From Pontiella agarivorans (lineage in GTDB: Bacteria > Verrucomicrobiota > Kiritimatiellia > Kiritimatiellales > Pontiellaceae): a stretch of DNA of 64,000 nucleotides. The position numbers and the translations under genes were made by a program. The stretch is from positions 310,001-374,000 of the forward strand of contig NZ_JARVCO010000007.1 of assembly GCF_034531395.1 (NCBI RefSeq), in the 5' to 3' direction. This document shows, in pieces, positions 34,017-41,829 of this stretch (within the stretch, counting starts at the first letter, position 1; every line of letters starts with the position of its first letter). The notes beneath the pieces were generated by a model. The model was given only the letters and a program-made list of their open reading frames with translations, had not been told where the DNA came from and searched no databases.

Positions 34017-35411
34017 ATGAAAATGCGTTGGGCGGGGTATTGGTTGTGTGTGGTGCTGGGATGGACCTGTGTGTTGGGGGTGCCAGCGAAAACGGATCGC
34101 CCGAATATGGTCATTGTTATGGGGGATGATGTCAGTTGGACGGCGTTTGGATGCACGGAGACGCCTTATGCGGCGCATACACCGCATATTGATACGTTGG
34201 CTTCTCAGGGCATGCGGTTTTCGAACTTTTTCTGTGCGGTGGCTACGTGTACGCCGGTGCGGACGGAACTCTATACGGGGCTTTTGCCGCCTCATAGTGG
34301 GGTTTATGCCAATGGCTGTCCGTTAAAGCCAGGAACGGAACACATGGTTCAGTATTTAAAGGCGCTGGGCTATCGAGTGGGGTTGACGGGAAAACATCAT
34401 TTTGACCGTATTGATGACTTTGAGCGTATTGAGGGGTTTGAGGTTGATTGCGTGAAGCCGGATCCAAATTGGAATATGGAGGGGGTTACCTCCTTTGTGA
34501 AGGATGCGCAGCGCAAGGGGCAAAACTTTTGCCTCGTCATTGCCTCCATTCATCCGCATGCGGTGTTAGTGGATGGGGATCCTTCGCGGTATCCGCCGGA
34601 AGAGATTGTGTTGCCGCCTCATTTTGTGGATACGCCCGCCACGCGGACGATGTTGTCGAAGCAGATGGCGGAAATTACGGAATTGGATCGGCAAGTGGGC
34701 GCAACGATGGCGCTGTTGGAAGAAGAAGGGCTTGCAGGCGATACGCTCATGCTGTTTTTAAGTGAACAAGGAAACGCGATGGCGCGTGGAAAGTGGTCGA
34801 TTCATGATTGGGGTAATCGGGCGGTGTGTATTGCGCGTTGGCCGGGGCATATTGAAGCGGGGTCTTGTACGGATGCCATTGCTCAATATTGCGATATTGT
34901 ACCGACCTTTATTGATGTGGCCGGGGGTGCGCCGCTGGACCATTTGGATGGGAAAAGTTTGTTGAAGGTGTTGGAAGGAAAGACGAAGACGCATCGGAAA
35001 CAAGCCTATCTCAGCTATGGGAAAGCGCAGCACTATCAGCGCGGGGTGGTTGATCAACGGTACAAATTGATTTGGACGATGGATCCGTCAATTCCGTATG
35101 CGTCCTCCGCAGTGGTGACGCCGAAGAATAATCAGAAATGGTATGCAAAAGCCTGGCGCGAATGGGAAGCGCAGGCAGCGGTAAATGAACAGGCGAAGGC
35201 GCAGGTGGAACGCTGTTTAACCTATGAAGAATTTATGCTGTTTGATGTGCAGGCAGATCCTTTTGAGCTGACGAATTTAGCTGATAATCCCGAAAATGCG
35301 GGGCTGGTGAAGCGCATGCATGAGCAGTTGTTGGCACAGATGAAGCAGTTGGGTGACGATGTGAGTCAACCGATTGTGAAAAAGAAGCGCCGTAAGGGGC
35401 GCGGCCATTGA
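34017..35411 (+). CDS. Secreted sulfatase (type I, formylglycine-dependent)
   Basis: This 464-residue arylsulfatase-superfamily enzyme has a signal peptide (cleavage near VPA, residue 24). It opens with the metal-binding RPNMVIVMGDD. The modification motif is CTPVR with the catalytic Cys78, which a maturase must convert to formylglycine; no maturase gene is in the window. Further family residues are KHHFDR and the C-terminal part with ELTNLADNPEN. It is on the short side for the family. The substrate is probably a sulfated glycan, as in marine Kiritimatiellota, but is not known. GGAGG lies 7 nt before the start. Codon use resembles the metalloprotease gene rather than the core genes. Confidence 0.92.
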   Translation: MKMRWAGYWLCVVLGWTCVLGVPAKTDRPNMVIVMGDDVSWTAFGCTETPYAAHTPHIDTLASQGMRFSNFFCAVATCTPVRTELYTGLLPPHSGVYANGCPLKPGTEHMVQYLKALGYRVGLTGKHHFDRIDDFERIEGFEVDCVKPDPNWNMEGVTSFVKDAQRKGQNFCLVIASIHPHAVLVDGDPSRYPPEEIVLPPHFVDTPATRTMLSKQMAEITELDRQVGATMALLEEEGLAGDTLMLFLSEQGNAMARGKWSIHDWGNRAVCIARWPGHIEAGSCTDAIAQYCDIVPTFIDVAGGAPLDHLDGKSLLKVLEGKTKTHRKQAYLSYGKAQHYQRGVVDQRYKLIWTMDPSIPYASSAVVTPKNNQKWYAKAWREWEAQAAVNEQAKAQVERCLTYEEFMLFDVQADPFELTNLADNPENAGLVKRMHEQLLAQMKQLGDDVSQPIVKKKRRKGRGH

Positions 35412-35720
35412 TCTGATGGTAGGAGATGACGCGGTTAGCGGAGTGTTGAATTTTGGGATTTATCTTTTTTCATCCGAATGGAATTGTTTGGGTGCGGGTT
35501 TGGCCCCGCAATCGCCTTGTACTTCAAGGTTCTGAAATCCGGATTTCGAGTGGAAGCGTGCCGACTCGGAGCCACTCGAAAGGGTTGGTCCTCGCGAAAG
35601 GGTCGGTCCTCGGATTTAAGTATCGCTGAAAGGTAAGCGGAAAACGTGTGTGCGGTCGGCACGCGAAGCGAGTCTTTCAAAAGGGATGGTCCGTGAATTC
35701 AGGAATTTGTGACACTCGGA
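35412..35720. repeat. REP-like tract after the sulfatase gene
   Basis: No gene is seen. Several short units of the form AAAGGG-N2-GGTCC occur (for example near 35590, 35610 and 35685), related to the GGTC-type units found at 33436, 35925 and 39421. Confidence 0.5.
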
Positions 35721-36171
35721 GAGCAGGTGTCAGTCCTGAATGGCACTTCCTTAAGCATAACTGCCACCCATTCATGGAGCAGGCGAGCCGCCTGCGGTAC
35801 GACTGCTGTATCGCCCGCATCTTACGAGCTCCGAAACCGCCGGAATGGCGGCGGCACAAGTTGTATCGCAGGCGGCTCGCCTGCTACGTGCCGTCGAAAG
35901 GGTAAGTCCCGTAATCTAGTAAAAAGGGGGCGGTCCGATATTATAATAATCCATCAAAAAAATGCCTGAGCAATTAGCATCAGCATTTTTCAGGTCTGAA
36001 TTTTTCCGATGCTTGGAACTGCCGTCGTCTTGTTTTCCAGGGATTGGAAAAGCCTCCTGTTCCTCCGCGCTCTCCAGCGCAGCGGGTGGTGAAATATCGT
36101 TCTGCAGTCCCTTCCCCCGCGCCCCCATCCCTACCGTTGGCAAAGTGATCCGCTTAGAAAGAGGGTCAGTC
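35721..36171 (+). repeat. 452-bp dispersed repeat, copy A
   Basis: This stretch is nearly identical to 39215-39666, in the same orientation. It starts GAGCAGGTGTCAGTCCTG, contains a large inverted repeat (arms 35779-35800 and 35863-35884, with an inner GCCGCC hairpin), a GGCGGTCC unit, a palindrome at 36035-36049, and ends AGAAAGAGGGTCAGTC. Each copy has a 75-codon minus-strand frame that I do not regard as a gene. Confidence 0.9.
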
Positions 36172-36172
36172 A

Positions 36173-36303
36173 GCAGGTGTCGGTCCTATTATTTCAGTGT
36201 TTCTGCAGTCATACCTGGGCTCGTCACCGCCGAAATCATCCGGTTGCACCACATTTCCGAAGCCATTCAATACCGCATCCTCGATCGTCAGCTTTGGGTT
36301 TGA
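36173..36303 (+). repeat. comM-tail repeat, copy 4, with REP-like leader
   Basis: Positions 36220-36303 are an 84-bp copy of the comM 3' end, and 36173-36219 match the leader of copy 2. It follows repeat copy A directly. The next 110 bp match those after copy 3. Confidence 0.88.
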
Positions 36304-36589
36304 TAACGAAATAACAGGACTGAGATCTGTTCCTTTGTAAACCACGGAATACACGAAATACACGGAAGGGAAAGACGGGCGTTCATGGGGTAGGGCTGGT
36401 TCGCCGAACCCGCCGCCCCGTTCGTCGGGGAGCCCTGGCCGCCTGAGCCCGCACGGTTGTTTGAGGGAATCCTTTCCACTCGTGCCTGAATTATAAAACG
36501 ACCTGCGTTCAGACTGGGTTGGTTTAGTTCGATCTATAACGAAAGTTGGAAAAATGCAAAGATTGGATTGGGGGATTTTTTGTCTTTAC
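36304..36589. repeat. Post-tail repeat and short gap
   Basis: Positions 36304-36413 repeat 30499-30608. The rest is unique, with no gene, and lies downstream of the HAF-repeat gene stop. Confidence 0.6.
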
Positions 36590-37768
36590 TCAAAGGGGCT
36601 TAATGGTGGTTCGCTTGTATCCTCTATATTTCCCATTCCTGCGGGAGCTTAATAATTTCTTGCTTCGCAAAAGCATTGTGCCCCCTAGGATAATAAGGAC
36701 GGTTGAGGATGGTTCGGGAATCACAGCCACAAAAGCTTCTGCATTCCCATTATGTGTACCATAACCAATAATAGTTTTTCCGTCATCAGAGACCCCGTGG
36801 GCTCCCAAATCAGTCCATCCACTCATATCGATCTCGTTCTCTTCGAGAATTGCAATAAGAGATTGCATACCATTTTCTTCATTCCACACAAAAGGAACAT
36901 AACCATCGGGTGTTAAGCATTGTCCAACCACAGTAGCCCCATCACCAGAGACTCCATAGGCATGAGAGATAAAAGAGCCGCCAGCCACATACCCTAAAGC
37001 CTCCATCCCGCCAGATTCAGTCCAGCGAAAAGGTTGCCATCCTCTGTCTGAGGCACTCATGCCCACAATGACTGAACCATCATCAGAAACTGCATAAGCA
37101 CGACTAATTCCATTACCCCCTAAACTCCCCAGACTTACCATGCCCTCGGATTCCGTCCATCTAAATGCCTCATGACCATGTTCTGCGGTACCATAGCCAA
37201 CCAGCGTCAGACCGTCGCCGGATACCCCTTCAGCATGGCTCTCGAAGCCTCCTCCATCTAAATCACCAAGAGTCAACATTCCTTCAGTTTCTGTCCATCT
37301 GAATGCTTCTATTCCATTACCAGACCGGCCATGTCCGGCAACAGTTTGAAGGTTGTCAGAAATTCCCTTGGCAGTGCTTCCATATTCGCCCCCGGTCACA
37401 TCGCCTAGACCCTGCATGCCTGTCGGTTCACTCCAACGAAATGCTTCGGCACCGAAATCATTTACTCCATATCCAACAACAGCAGTACCATCTGAAGATA
37501 TCCCGTAGGCAGAGCTATTAAAGCTTCCGCCAGACAAATCACCGAGGCCAATCATTCCTCCAGTGCGGGTCCAAATAAACGCCTCATTTCCCCCTGCTGA
37601 ACTGCTGGTTCCAATTACAGTAGATCCATCACCAGAGACTCCATAAGCACGGCTTTGAAATATGCCTCCATCTAGATCGCCCAATCCTGTAAAGCTTATT
37701 TCTGATTTACAAACGTGCGTCATAGCAACGAGGTTTAATGAGATTAGAATTGTGAGATGAGTTTTCAT
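36590..37768 (-). CDS. HAF-repeat protein with PEP-CTERM signal
   Basis: This exported protein of about 392 residues starts at 37768 (26 codons of open frame lie upstream; no strong binding site for any start). After the signal peptide it consists of about seven HAF-type repeats of 40-45 residues, each with the pattern GLGDL.GG.F.S.AYGVS.DG..VVG and EAFRWT..GGM. The C-terminus has IPEPSST, a hydrophobic helix and a basic stretch as in PEP-CTERM proteins, but continues for about 25 residues beyond it, which is unusual. The gene and its two upstream neighbours are clearly more A+T-rich than the flanking core. The function is unknown; a secreted surface protein is likely. Confidence 0.85.
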   Translation of the reverse strand: MKTHLTILISLNLVAMTHVCKSEISFTGLGDLDGGIFQSRAYGVSGDGSTVIGTSSSAGGNEAFIWTRTGGMIGLGDLSGGSFNSSAYGISSDGTAVVGYGVNDFGAEAFRWSEPTGMQGLGDVTGGEYGSTAKGISDNLQTVAGHGRSGNGIEAFRWTETEGMLTLGDLDGGGFESHAEGVSGDGLTLVGYGTAEHGHEAFRWTESEGMVSLGSLGGNGISRAYAVSDDGSVIVGMSASDRGWQPFRWTESGGMEALGYVAGGSFISHAYGVSGDGATVVGQCLTPDGYVPFVWNEENGMQSLIAILEENEIDMSGWTDLGAHGVSDDGKTIIGYGTHNGNAEAFVAVIPEPSSTVLIILGGTMLLRSKKLLSSRRNGKYRGYKRTTIKPL

Positions 37769-37774
37769 GATCAT

Positions 37775-37862
37775 ATTTTTTTCAGCGAACGTTATGGGTG
37801 AGCCGCGATTGCCTGACTCAACGGGCGTTTTCACCGTAGGCTCCACCTGTGGTTGAAATTAA
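37775..37862 (-). repeat. Intergenic element 1 between A+T-rich genes
   Basis: On the minus strand this gap contains GGAGCCTAC, the core AACGCCCGTTGA (37818-37829) and a terminal AACGTT just before the next start. It resembles the gap at 38496-38600 and has imperfect inverted ends (GGTGGAGCC and GGCTCACCC). Confidence 0.5.
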
Positions 37863-37865
37863 CTT

Positions 37866-38495
37866 TTATTCAGGTGTTGTTTCTTGATCTCCAAAACCGA
37901 AATTGTCACTCCAAAAAGAAGATGAAGCCATTTCCTGCATTACAGCAGAATTGTAATTTAATTCTTTGTCTCCGAACGACAAGTTGCCATCCGATATTGA
38001 AACTGGGCTGATGAGTTTCATTGTGTCCGTTTGTTCATCGTCGGTTGAGAAGTCTATTTGTAAAAATAATGAATGATCCGAATATGCAAACTCACCAAAC
38101 GATACGATATTCACATCGGAAACAATTTGATTGATAAATCTTCCGTCAGAAAAAAATGACCATCTTTCTGTTCCTGGGTTTGGAAAATCACCAAATTCGT
38201 AAACCCCAAACATACTTGAATTATCACTGTTGCTTCCTAAGGCAGTAACTCGGTAATAACGTTTGGATGAGTTTTTTGTGCTATTAAACGCTGAGATATT
38301 TGTTGTGTCGCAAATAATCGGATCTCCAAGATTAAACCAAAGATCTTCTGTTAAATTTGTGCAATACTGAACTTGGTAGACATATCCAGTGTTGGCTCCC
38401 CAAGAAAGCTCTACTGATTGATTTATTGACAGATTGTCTGACGAAAATGCCCAAAGAGGCAGCATAAGAAAAATCTGGTGTAGTTTCTGTTTCAT
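37866..38495 (-). CDS. Exported protein of unknown function
   Basis: This 209-residue protein has a weak signal peptide (residues 1-18). The next stretch (YVYQVQYCTNLTEDLWFNLG, KRYYRVTALGS) is the short secreted-protein repeat seen in many Kiritimatiellota and Verrucomicrobia proteins. A second domain (about 95-209) has several aromatic strands and no recognised motif. It is A+T-rich and lies between two similar intergenic elements, in the same direction as its neighbours. Confidence 0.65.
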   Translation of the reverse strand: MKQKLHQIFLMLPLWAFSSDNLSINQSVELSWGANTGYVYQVQYCTNLTEDLWFNLGDPIICDTTNISAFNSTKNSSKRYYRVTALGSNSDNSSMFGVYEFGDFPNPGTERWSFFSDGRFINQIVSDVNIVSFGEFAYSDHSLFLQIDFSTDDEQTDTMKLISPVSISDGNLSFGDKELNYNSAVMQEMASSSFWSDNFGFGDQETTPE

Positions 38496-38600
38496 CTTTT
38501 TATCTATTCCAACGTTAAGGTTGACCTGCCGTGCACATAAACTTTGATCGAATCAACGGGCGTTGTCCAAGTAGGATCCATGAGCTGGTTCGACCATTTT
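38496..38600 (-). repeat. Intergenic element 2 between A+T-rich genes
   Basis: On the minus strand it begins GGTCGAACCAGC soon after the upstream stop, carries GGATCCTAC and the core AACGCCCGTTGA (38553-38564), and ends with TTAACGTTGG about 15 nt before the next start. It is related to the element at 37775-37862. Confidence 0.5.
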
Positions 38601-39014
38601 TTATTCTATGGGTATTTCATTCCCAAATGAATCTTCCAATTTCTGTAACGACATCTCTTTATCGAAAATCATTGTGAATGTGCCATCAAAGGTTTGAGAG
38701 AATCGACCACCTGAATATCCAGTTGTTGAGAGGTGATAATCTCGCAATCTGGAAAGTGTGCTGAAATGAAAAATGATCTGCTCATCTGTTTCTTCAATTT
38801 CATAAATGTAGTAGTTCGTTGGGATATATTTAGCAATTTGGGGAGAAGCGTGTTTTATCAATGATTCTTGTGCTTCAGTGAATTGTGGAATTGGATAACT
38901 GAACTCAATTTTGGAGTTAACAACAAAGACATCCTTCATAATCAACCATTGAAAAATATTGGCTACCACCGATACCACAAGAAGTGCTGTTAATATTTTA
39001 TATTTGAGAGTCAT
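38601..39014 (-). CDS. Membrane-anchored hypothetical protein
   Basis: This 137-residue protein has an N-terminal membrane anchor (about residues 6-27) and a small extracytoplasmic domain with FSYPIPQFTEAQESLI and a set of aromatic strands ending SLQKLEDSFGNEIP. No family is recognised. Codon use is A+T-rich, like the two genes downstream. Confidence 0.6.
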   Translation of the reverse strand: MTLKYKILTALLVVSVVANIFQWLIMKDVFVVNSKIEFSYPIPQFTEAQESLIKHASPQIAKYIPTNYYIYEIEETDEQIIFHFSTLSRLRDYHLSTTGYSGGRFSQTFDGTFTMIFDKEMSLQKLEDSFGNEIPIE

Positions 39015-39214
39015 ATTTAATTAGTCGAACAGTGTATTATATCGACTCGTTAGTTTTAGTGCGTATCTCTACCCTTTATATCCCACTGTCGGCCCGCGCG
39101 TCTATGCAATCTTTTCTTTTGTATATAAGAATGACTGATTAGGAGATTATGCGTCGAATGGCTTGCGCGACGGTGGAAAAGGTAAAGGTGTCGGTCCTGA
39201 ATGGCACTAAGAGA
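39015..39214. other. A+T-rich gap before repeat copy B
   Basis: No gene is supported. It contains an AGTCGA/TCGACT hairpin just upstream of the gene at 38601 and a GTGTCGGTCCTGAATGGCAC unit at 39188, similar to the start of the 452-bp repeat. Confidence 0.4.
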
Positions 39215-39666
39215 GAGCAGGTGTCAGTCCTGAATGGCACTTCCTTAAGCATAACTGCCACCCATTCATGGAGCAGGCGAGCCGCCTGCGGTACGACTGC
39301 TGTATCGCCCGCATCTTACGATGCTCCGAAGCCGCCGGAATGGCGGCGGCACAAGTTGTATCGCAGGCGGCTCGCCTGCTACGTGCCGTCGAAAGGGTAA
39401 GTCCCGTAATCTAGTAAAAAGGGGGCGGTCCGCTGGTATAAAAATCCATCAAAAAAATGCCTGAGAAATTAGAATCGGCATTTTTCAGGTCTGAATTTTT
39501 CCGATGTTTGGAACTTCCGTCGTCTTGTTTTCCAGGGATTGGAAAAACCTCCTGTTCCTCCGCGCTCTCCAGCGCAGCGGGTGGTGAAATATCGTTCTGC
39601 AGTCCCTTCCCCCGCGCCCCCATCCCTACCGTTGGCAAAGTGATCCGCTTAGAAAGAGGGTCAGTC
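39215..39666 (+). repeat. 452-bp dispersed repeat, copy B
   Basis: A direct repeat of 35721-36171 with few differences. The inverted-repeat arms are at 39273-39294 and 39358-39379, and a palindrome lies at 39530-39544. Its right end stops 4 bp short of the radD stop codon. Confidence 0.9.
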
Positions 39667-39669
39667 GGA

Positions 39670-41406
39670 TCACAGTTCCTCGCTGAATATTTTCTCCGTA
39701 ATCTTCCAAAATTTTCCCTGCTTACGAGCGATCACAAAAGAAGGCATACGGAGTTGGGATTGGATTTGCAGGACATCGCTCACCGAGCTGATATTGAGCT
39801 TTAATTCTGGCCTTCTCAGGTGCGATCTCAAAAAGTTGATCGAAAATTTCTTAAGGCTCGTTGGATTGTTGAGGTAGTGCATTTCAGTGAGGGCATTTGC
39901 GTCGTAATCGTAATACTTTACCTGAAGGTAAGGATTCCCGTTTTTATCAACGCGCTCAAGCATCTCAAATGAATCCGGAGCGAGCACATGGGCGCCTTTC
40001 GAAAGTTTGGCCTGTTTGAGTTTGTCGTCCGGATCGATCAGCACACTGCCGCAGCGGCAGCAATCACGAGCGGTGATGTCATTTTGAGCGGAACATTGGG
40101 GGCAGATCTTAAAACGGAAAAGATAGCCGCACGGCGTAAACTCGAAGGTCTGTGGATGGGTCTTCCCCCCGCGGCACTTCCGGCCGAAGTGTTCCAGCAG
40201 CGTTCCGTCATCGTCGACGATCCCCCAGAAGTCATTCACAAAGCCGCATTCGGGGCAGGGCACTTTGACCGGGACCGATTCGGATGCCGGCTTTTTATCG
40301 CCAATCTCCGGGCTGAAAATGCTATGTCCCATCCCGGTGTAATCCAACACCAGACAATCCTTTTTATCGGGTTCCAAACGCAAACCGCGGCCGATGATCT
40401 GCTGATACAGGCTAATCGAATCCGTTGGGCGCAGGATCGCGATCACATCGACATGCGCTGCGTCGAACCCGGTCGTTAACACGGATACGTTCACTAAATA
40501 GGTAAACGCTTTCTGCTTAAAATCATGAACGATCTGATCGCGCTCGCTCAGCTCGGTGGTGCCCAGGACCAGCCGGGCCTGCCCCTCCGGAAGATGTTCC
40601 ATGATCTCCTTCGCATGTTTTACGGTGGAGCTGAAAATCATCACCCCCTGCCGCTGGTCGCTCTCCGTAATATCAATGATGTTTTTGATGATCAGGGGCG
40701 TGAGCCGCCGTTGCCGGTTCAGCACGTTCTCCAGTTGAGCCATCGTGTACGATTGGCCGTTTTCGGTCAGCTCGGAGAAGTCGTACGATGTGACCGGAAT
40801 ATCGACCTTTACAGGGGGCGTCAGGTATTTATTCCGGATCATATACTTCAGGGGCAGATCGAAGATGCAGTGCTTAAAGAAGCGACGCTGCTGCGTCTTA
40901 ACCTCCCCGCGCAGCGCGTAATTATAGATCCAGCCGAGTCCTAAGCGATACGGGGTCGCCGTCAGGCCCAGGATACAAATGTGCTTATTGTTCCGTTTGA
41001 GCTGTTGGATGACTTTTCCGTATTGACTGTCCGGTTCCAGGCCGACGCGGTGACATTCGTCGATCACGAGTAACGTGAAATTACTGAAAAAGGCATCATC
41101 GGCCTTCGCGACCGACTGAATGCTGCCGAAGATAACCTTCTGCGTGCTATCCTTCTGATTCAATCCCGCCGAATAGATCCCGGCCTGCAGGCCATAGCTT
41201 TCATATTTTAAATGGTTTTGCTCTACCAGCTCTTTGACATGCGCGAGCACCAAGACGCGGCCTTTGGCTATTTTAGCCAATTCCGCAATCACCAGACTTT
41301 TGCCGGCCCCCGTGGGCAAAACGATCACCGCAGGGCTTCGTCGCTTTCTGAAGTAAGCGAGGGTGCGATCAACGGATTCCTGTTGGTATGGTCTGAGTTT
41401 ATACAT
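39670..41406 (-). CDS. radD: RadD-type superfamily 2 helicase (YejH)
   Basis: This 578-residue protein closely resembles E. coli RadD/YejH over its full length. RadD is an ATPase involved in DNA repair that stimulates RecA-mediated strand exchange. The helicase motifs are PTGAGKS (I), DECHR (II), LTATP (III), [14 protein letters not shown] (V) and QQIIGRGLR (VI). The C-terminal half has the RadD zinc-site cysteines (CPECG and [19 protein letters not shown]) and VLIDPDD. The start MYKLRPYQQ at 41406 is preferred to one three codons upstream because it matches RadD proteins. Here it is the last gene of the accessory region, with a 452-bp repeat at its 3' end. Confidence 0.93.
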   Translation of the reverse strand: MYKLRPYQQESVDRTLAYFRKRRSPAVIVLPTGAGKSLVIAELAKIAKGRVLVLAHVKELVEQNHLKYESYGLQAGIYSAGLNQKDSTQKVIFGSIQSVAKADDAFFSNFTLLVIDECHRVGLEPDSQYGKVIQQLKRNNKHICILGLTATPYRLGLGWIYNYALRGEVKTQQRRFFKHCIFDLPLKYMIRNKYLTPPVKVDIPVTSYDFSELTENGQSYTMAQLENVLNRQRRLTPLIIKNIIDITESDQRQGVMIFSSTVKHAKEIMEHLPEGQARLVLGTTELSERDQIVHDFKQKAFTYLVNVSVLTTGFDAAHVDVIAILRPTDSISLYQQIIGRGLRLEPDKKDCLVLDYTGMGHSIFSPEIGDKKPASESVPVKVPCPECGFVNDFWGIVDDDGTLLEHFGRKCRGGKTHPQTFEFTPCGYLFRFKICPQCSAQNDITARDCCRCGSVLIDPDDKLKQAKLSKGAHVLAPDSFEMLERVDKNGNPYLQVKYYDYDANALTEMHYLNNPTSLKKFSINFLRSHLRRPELKLNISSVSDVLQIQSQLRMPSFVIARKQGKFWKITEKIFSEEL

Positions 41407-41829
41407 AGCGCGCACAAGCTATTTGAAGCGCGCCGCACATGGCTACTCAATTCGCACGCGAGTCTTGTTGGGCCTAAAAAGGGCGAAATCCGGATGGGAA
41501 ATTTTTGAACCACTGAATACACGAAATACGCGGAAGGGAAAGACGCGGTTCATGGGGTAGGGCGGGTTCGCCGAACCCGCCGCTCGGTGGATAAGGCTTT
41601 TTCACGGCGGGGGACCCAGAGGAACACGGAGGAGGGATTCTGTGTTCTCCGAGTCCTCCAGCGGAGCGGATGGTAAAAATATACCGGGAGGTTTTAGCAA
41701 GTGGTGTCAGTTCTGAATGGCGCTAAGTTAAGTGTAAGTTTTCCTCTTTACAGGGCAGGCCGGCGGCCTGCGATACAAACCAGTACCGCATCCTCGATCG
41801 GCAGCTTTGGGTTCGATATGGAATAAAGC
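41407..41829. repeat. Repeat-rich gap between radD and glpD, with truncated comM tail
   Basis: Positions 41508-41590 repeat the 'ACACGAAATAC...GGTTCGCCGAACCCGCCGC' module seen at 30530 and 36340. A GGTGTCAGTTCTGAATGGC unit lies at 41702 and a half of the large inverted repeat at about 41755. Positions 41780-41816 are the last 12 codons of the comM tail, but without its stop codon. This marks the right edge of the accessory region. No gene is seen. Confidence 0.65.

Noticed and set aside
35916-36143. 75-codon minus-strand frame conserved at 39411-39638
   Set aside because: Both copies are part of the 452-bp repeat, so the similarity is that of the DNA. There is no ribosome binding site and no family.
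27748-41816. comM tails as independent small ATPase genes
   Set aside because: Each copy encodes only the last 28 codons, without start codon, binding site or catalytic motifs.
27832-41829. CRISPR array or prophage in the accessory region
   Set aside because: Repeats are few, long and unevenly spaced, and no cas, integrase or phage structural genes are seen.
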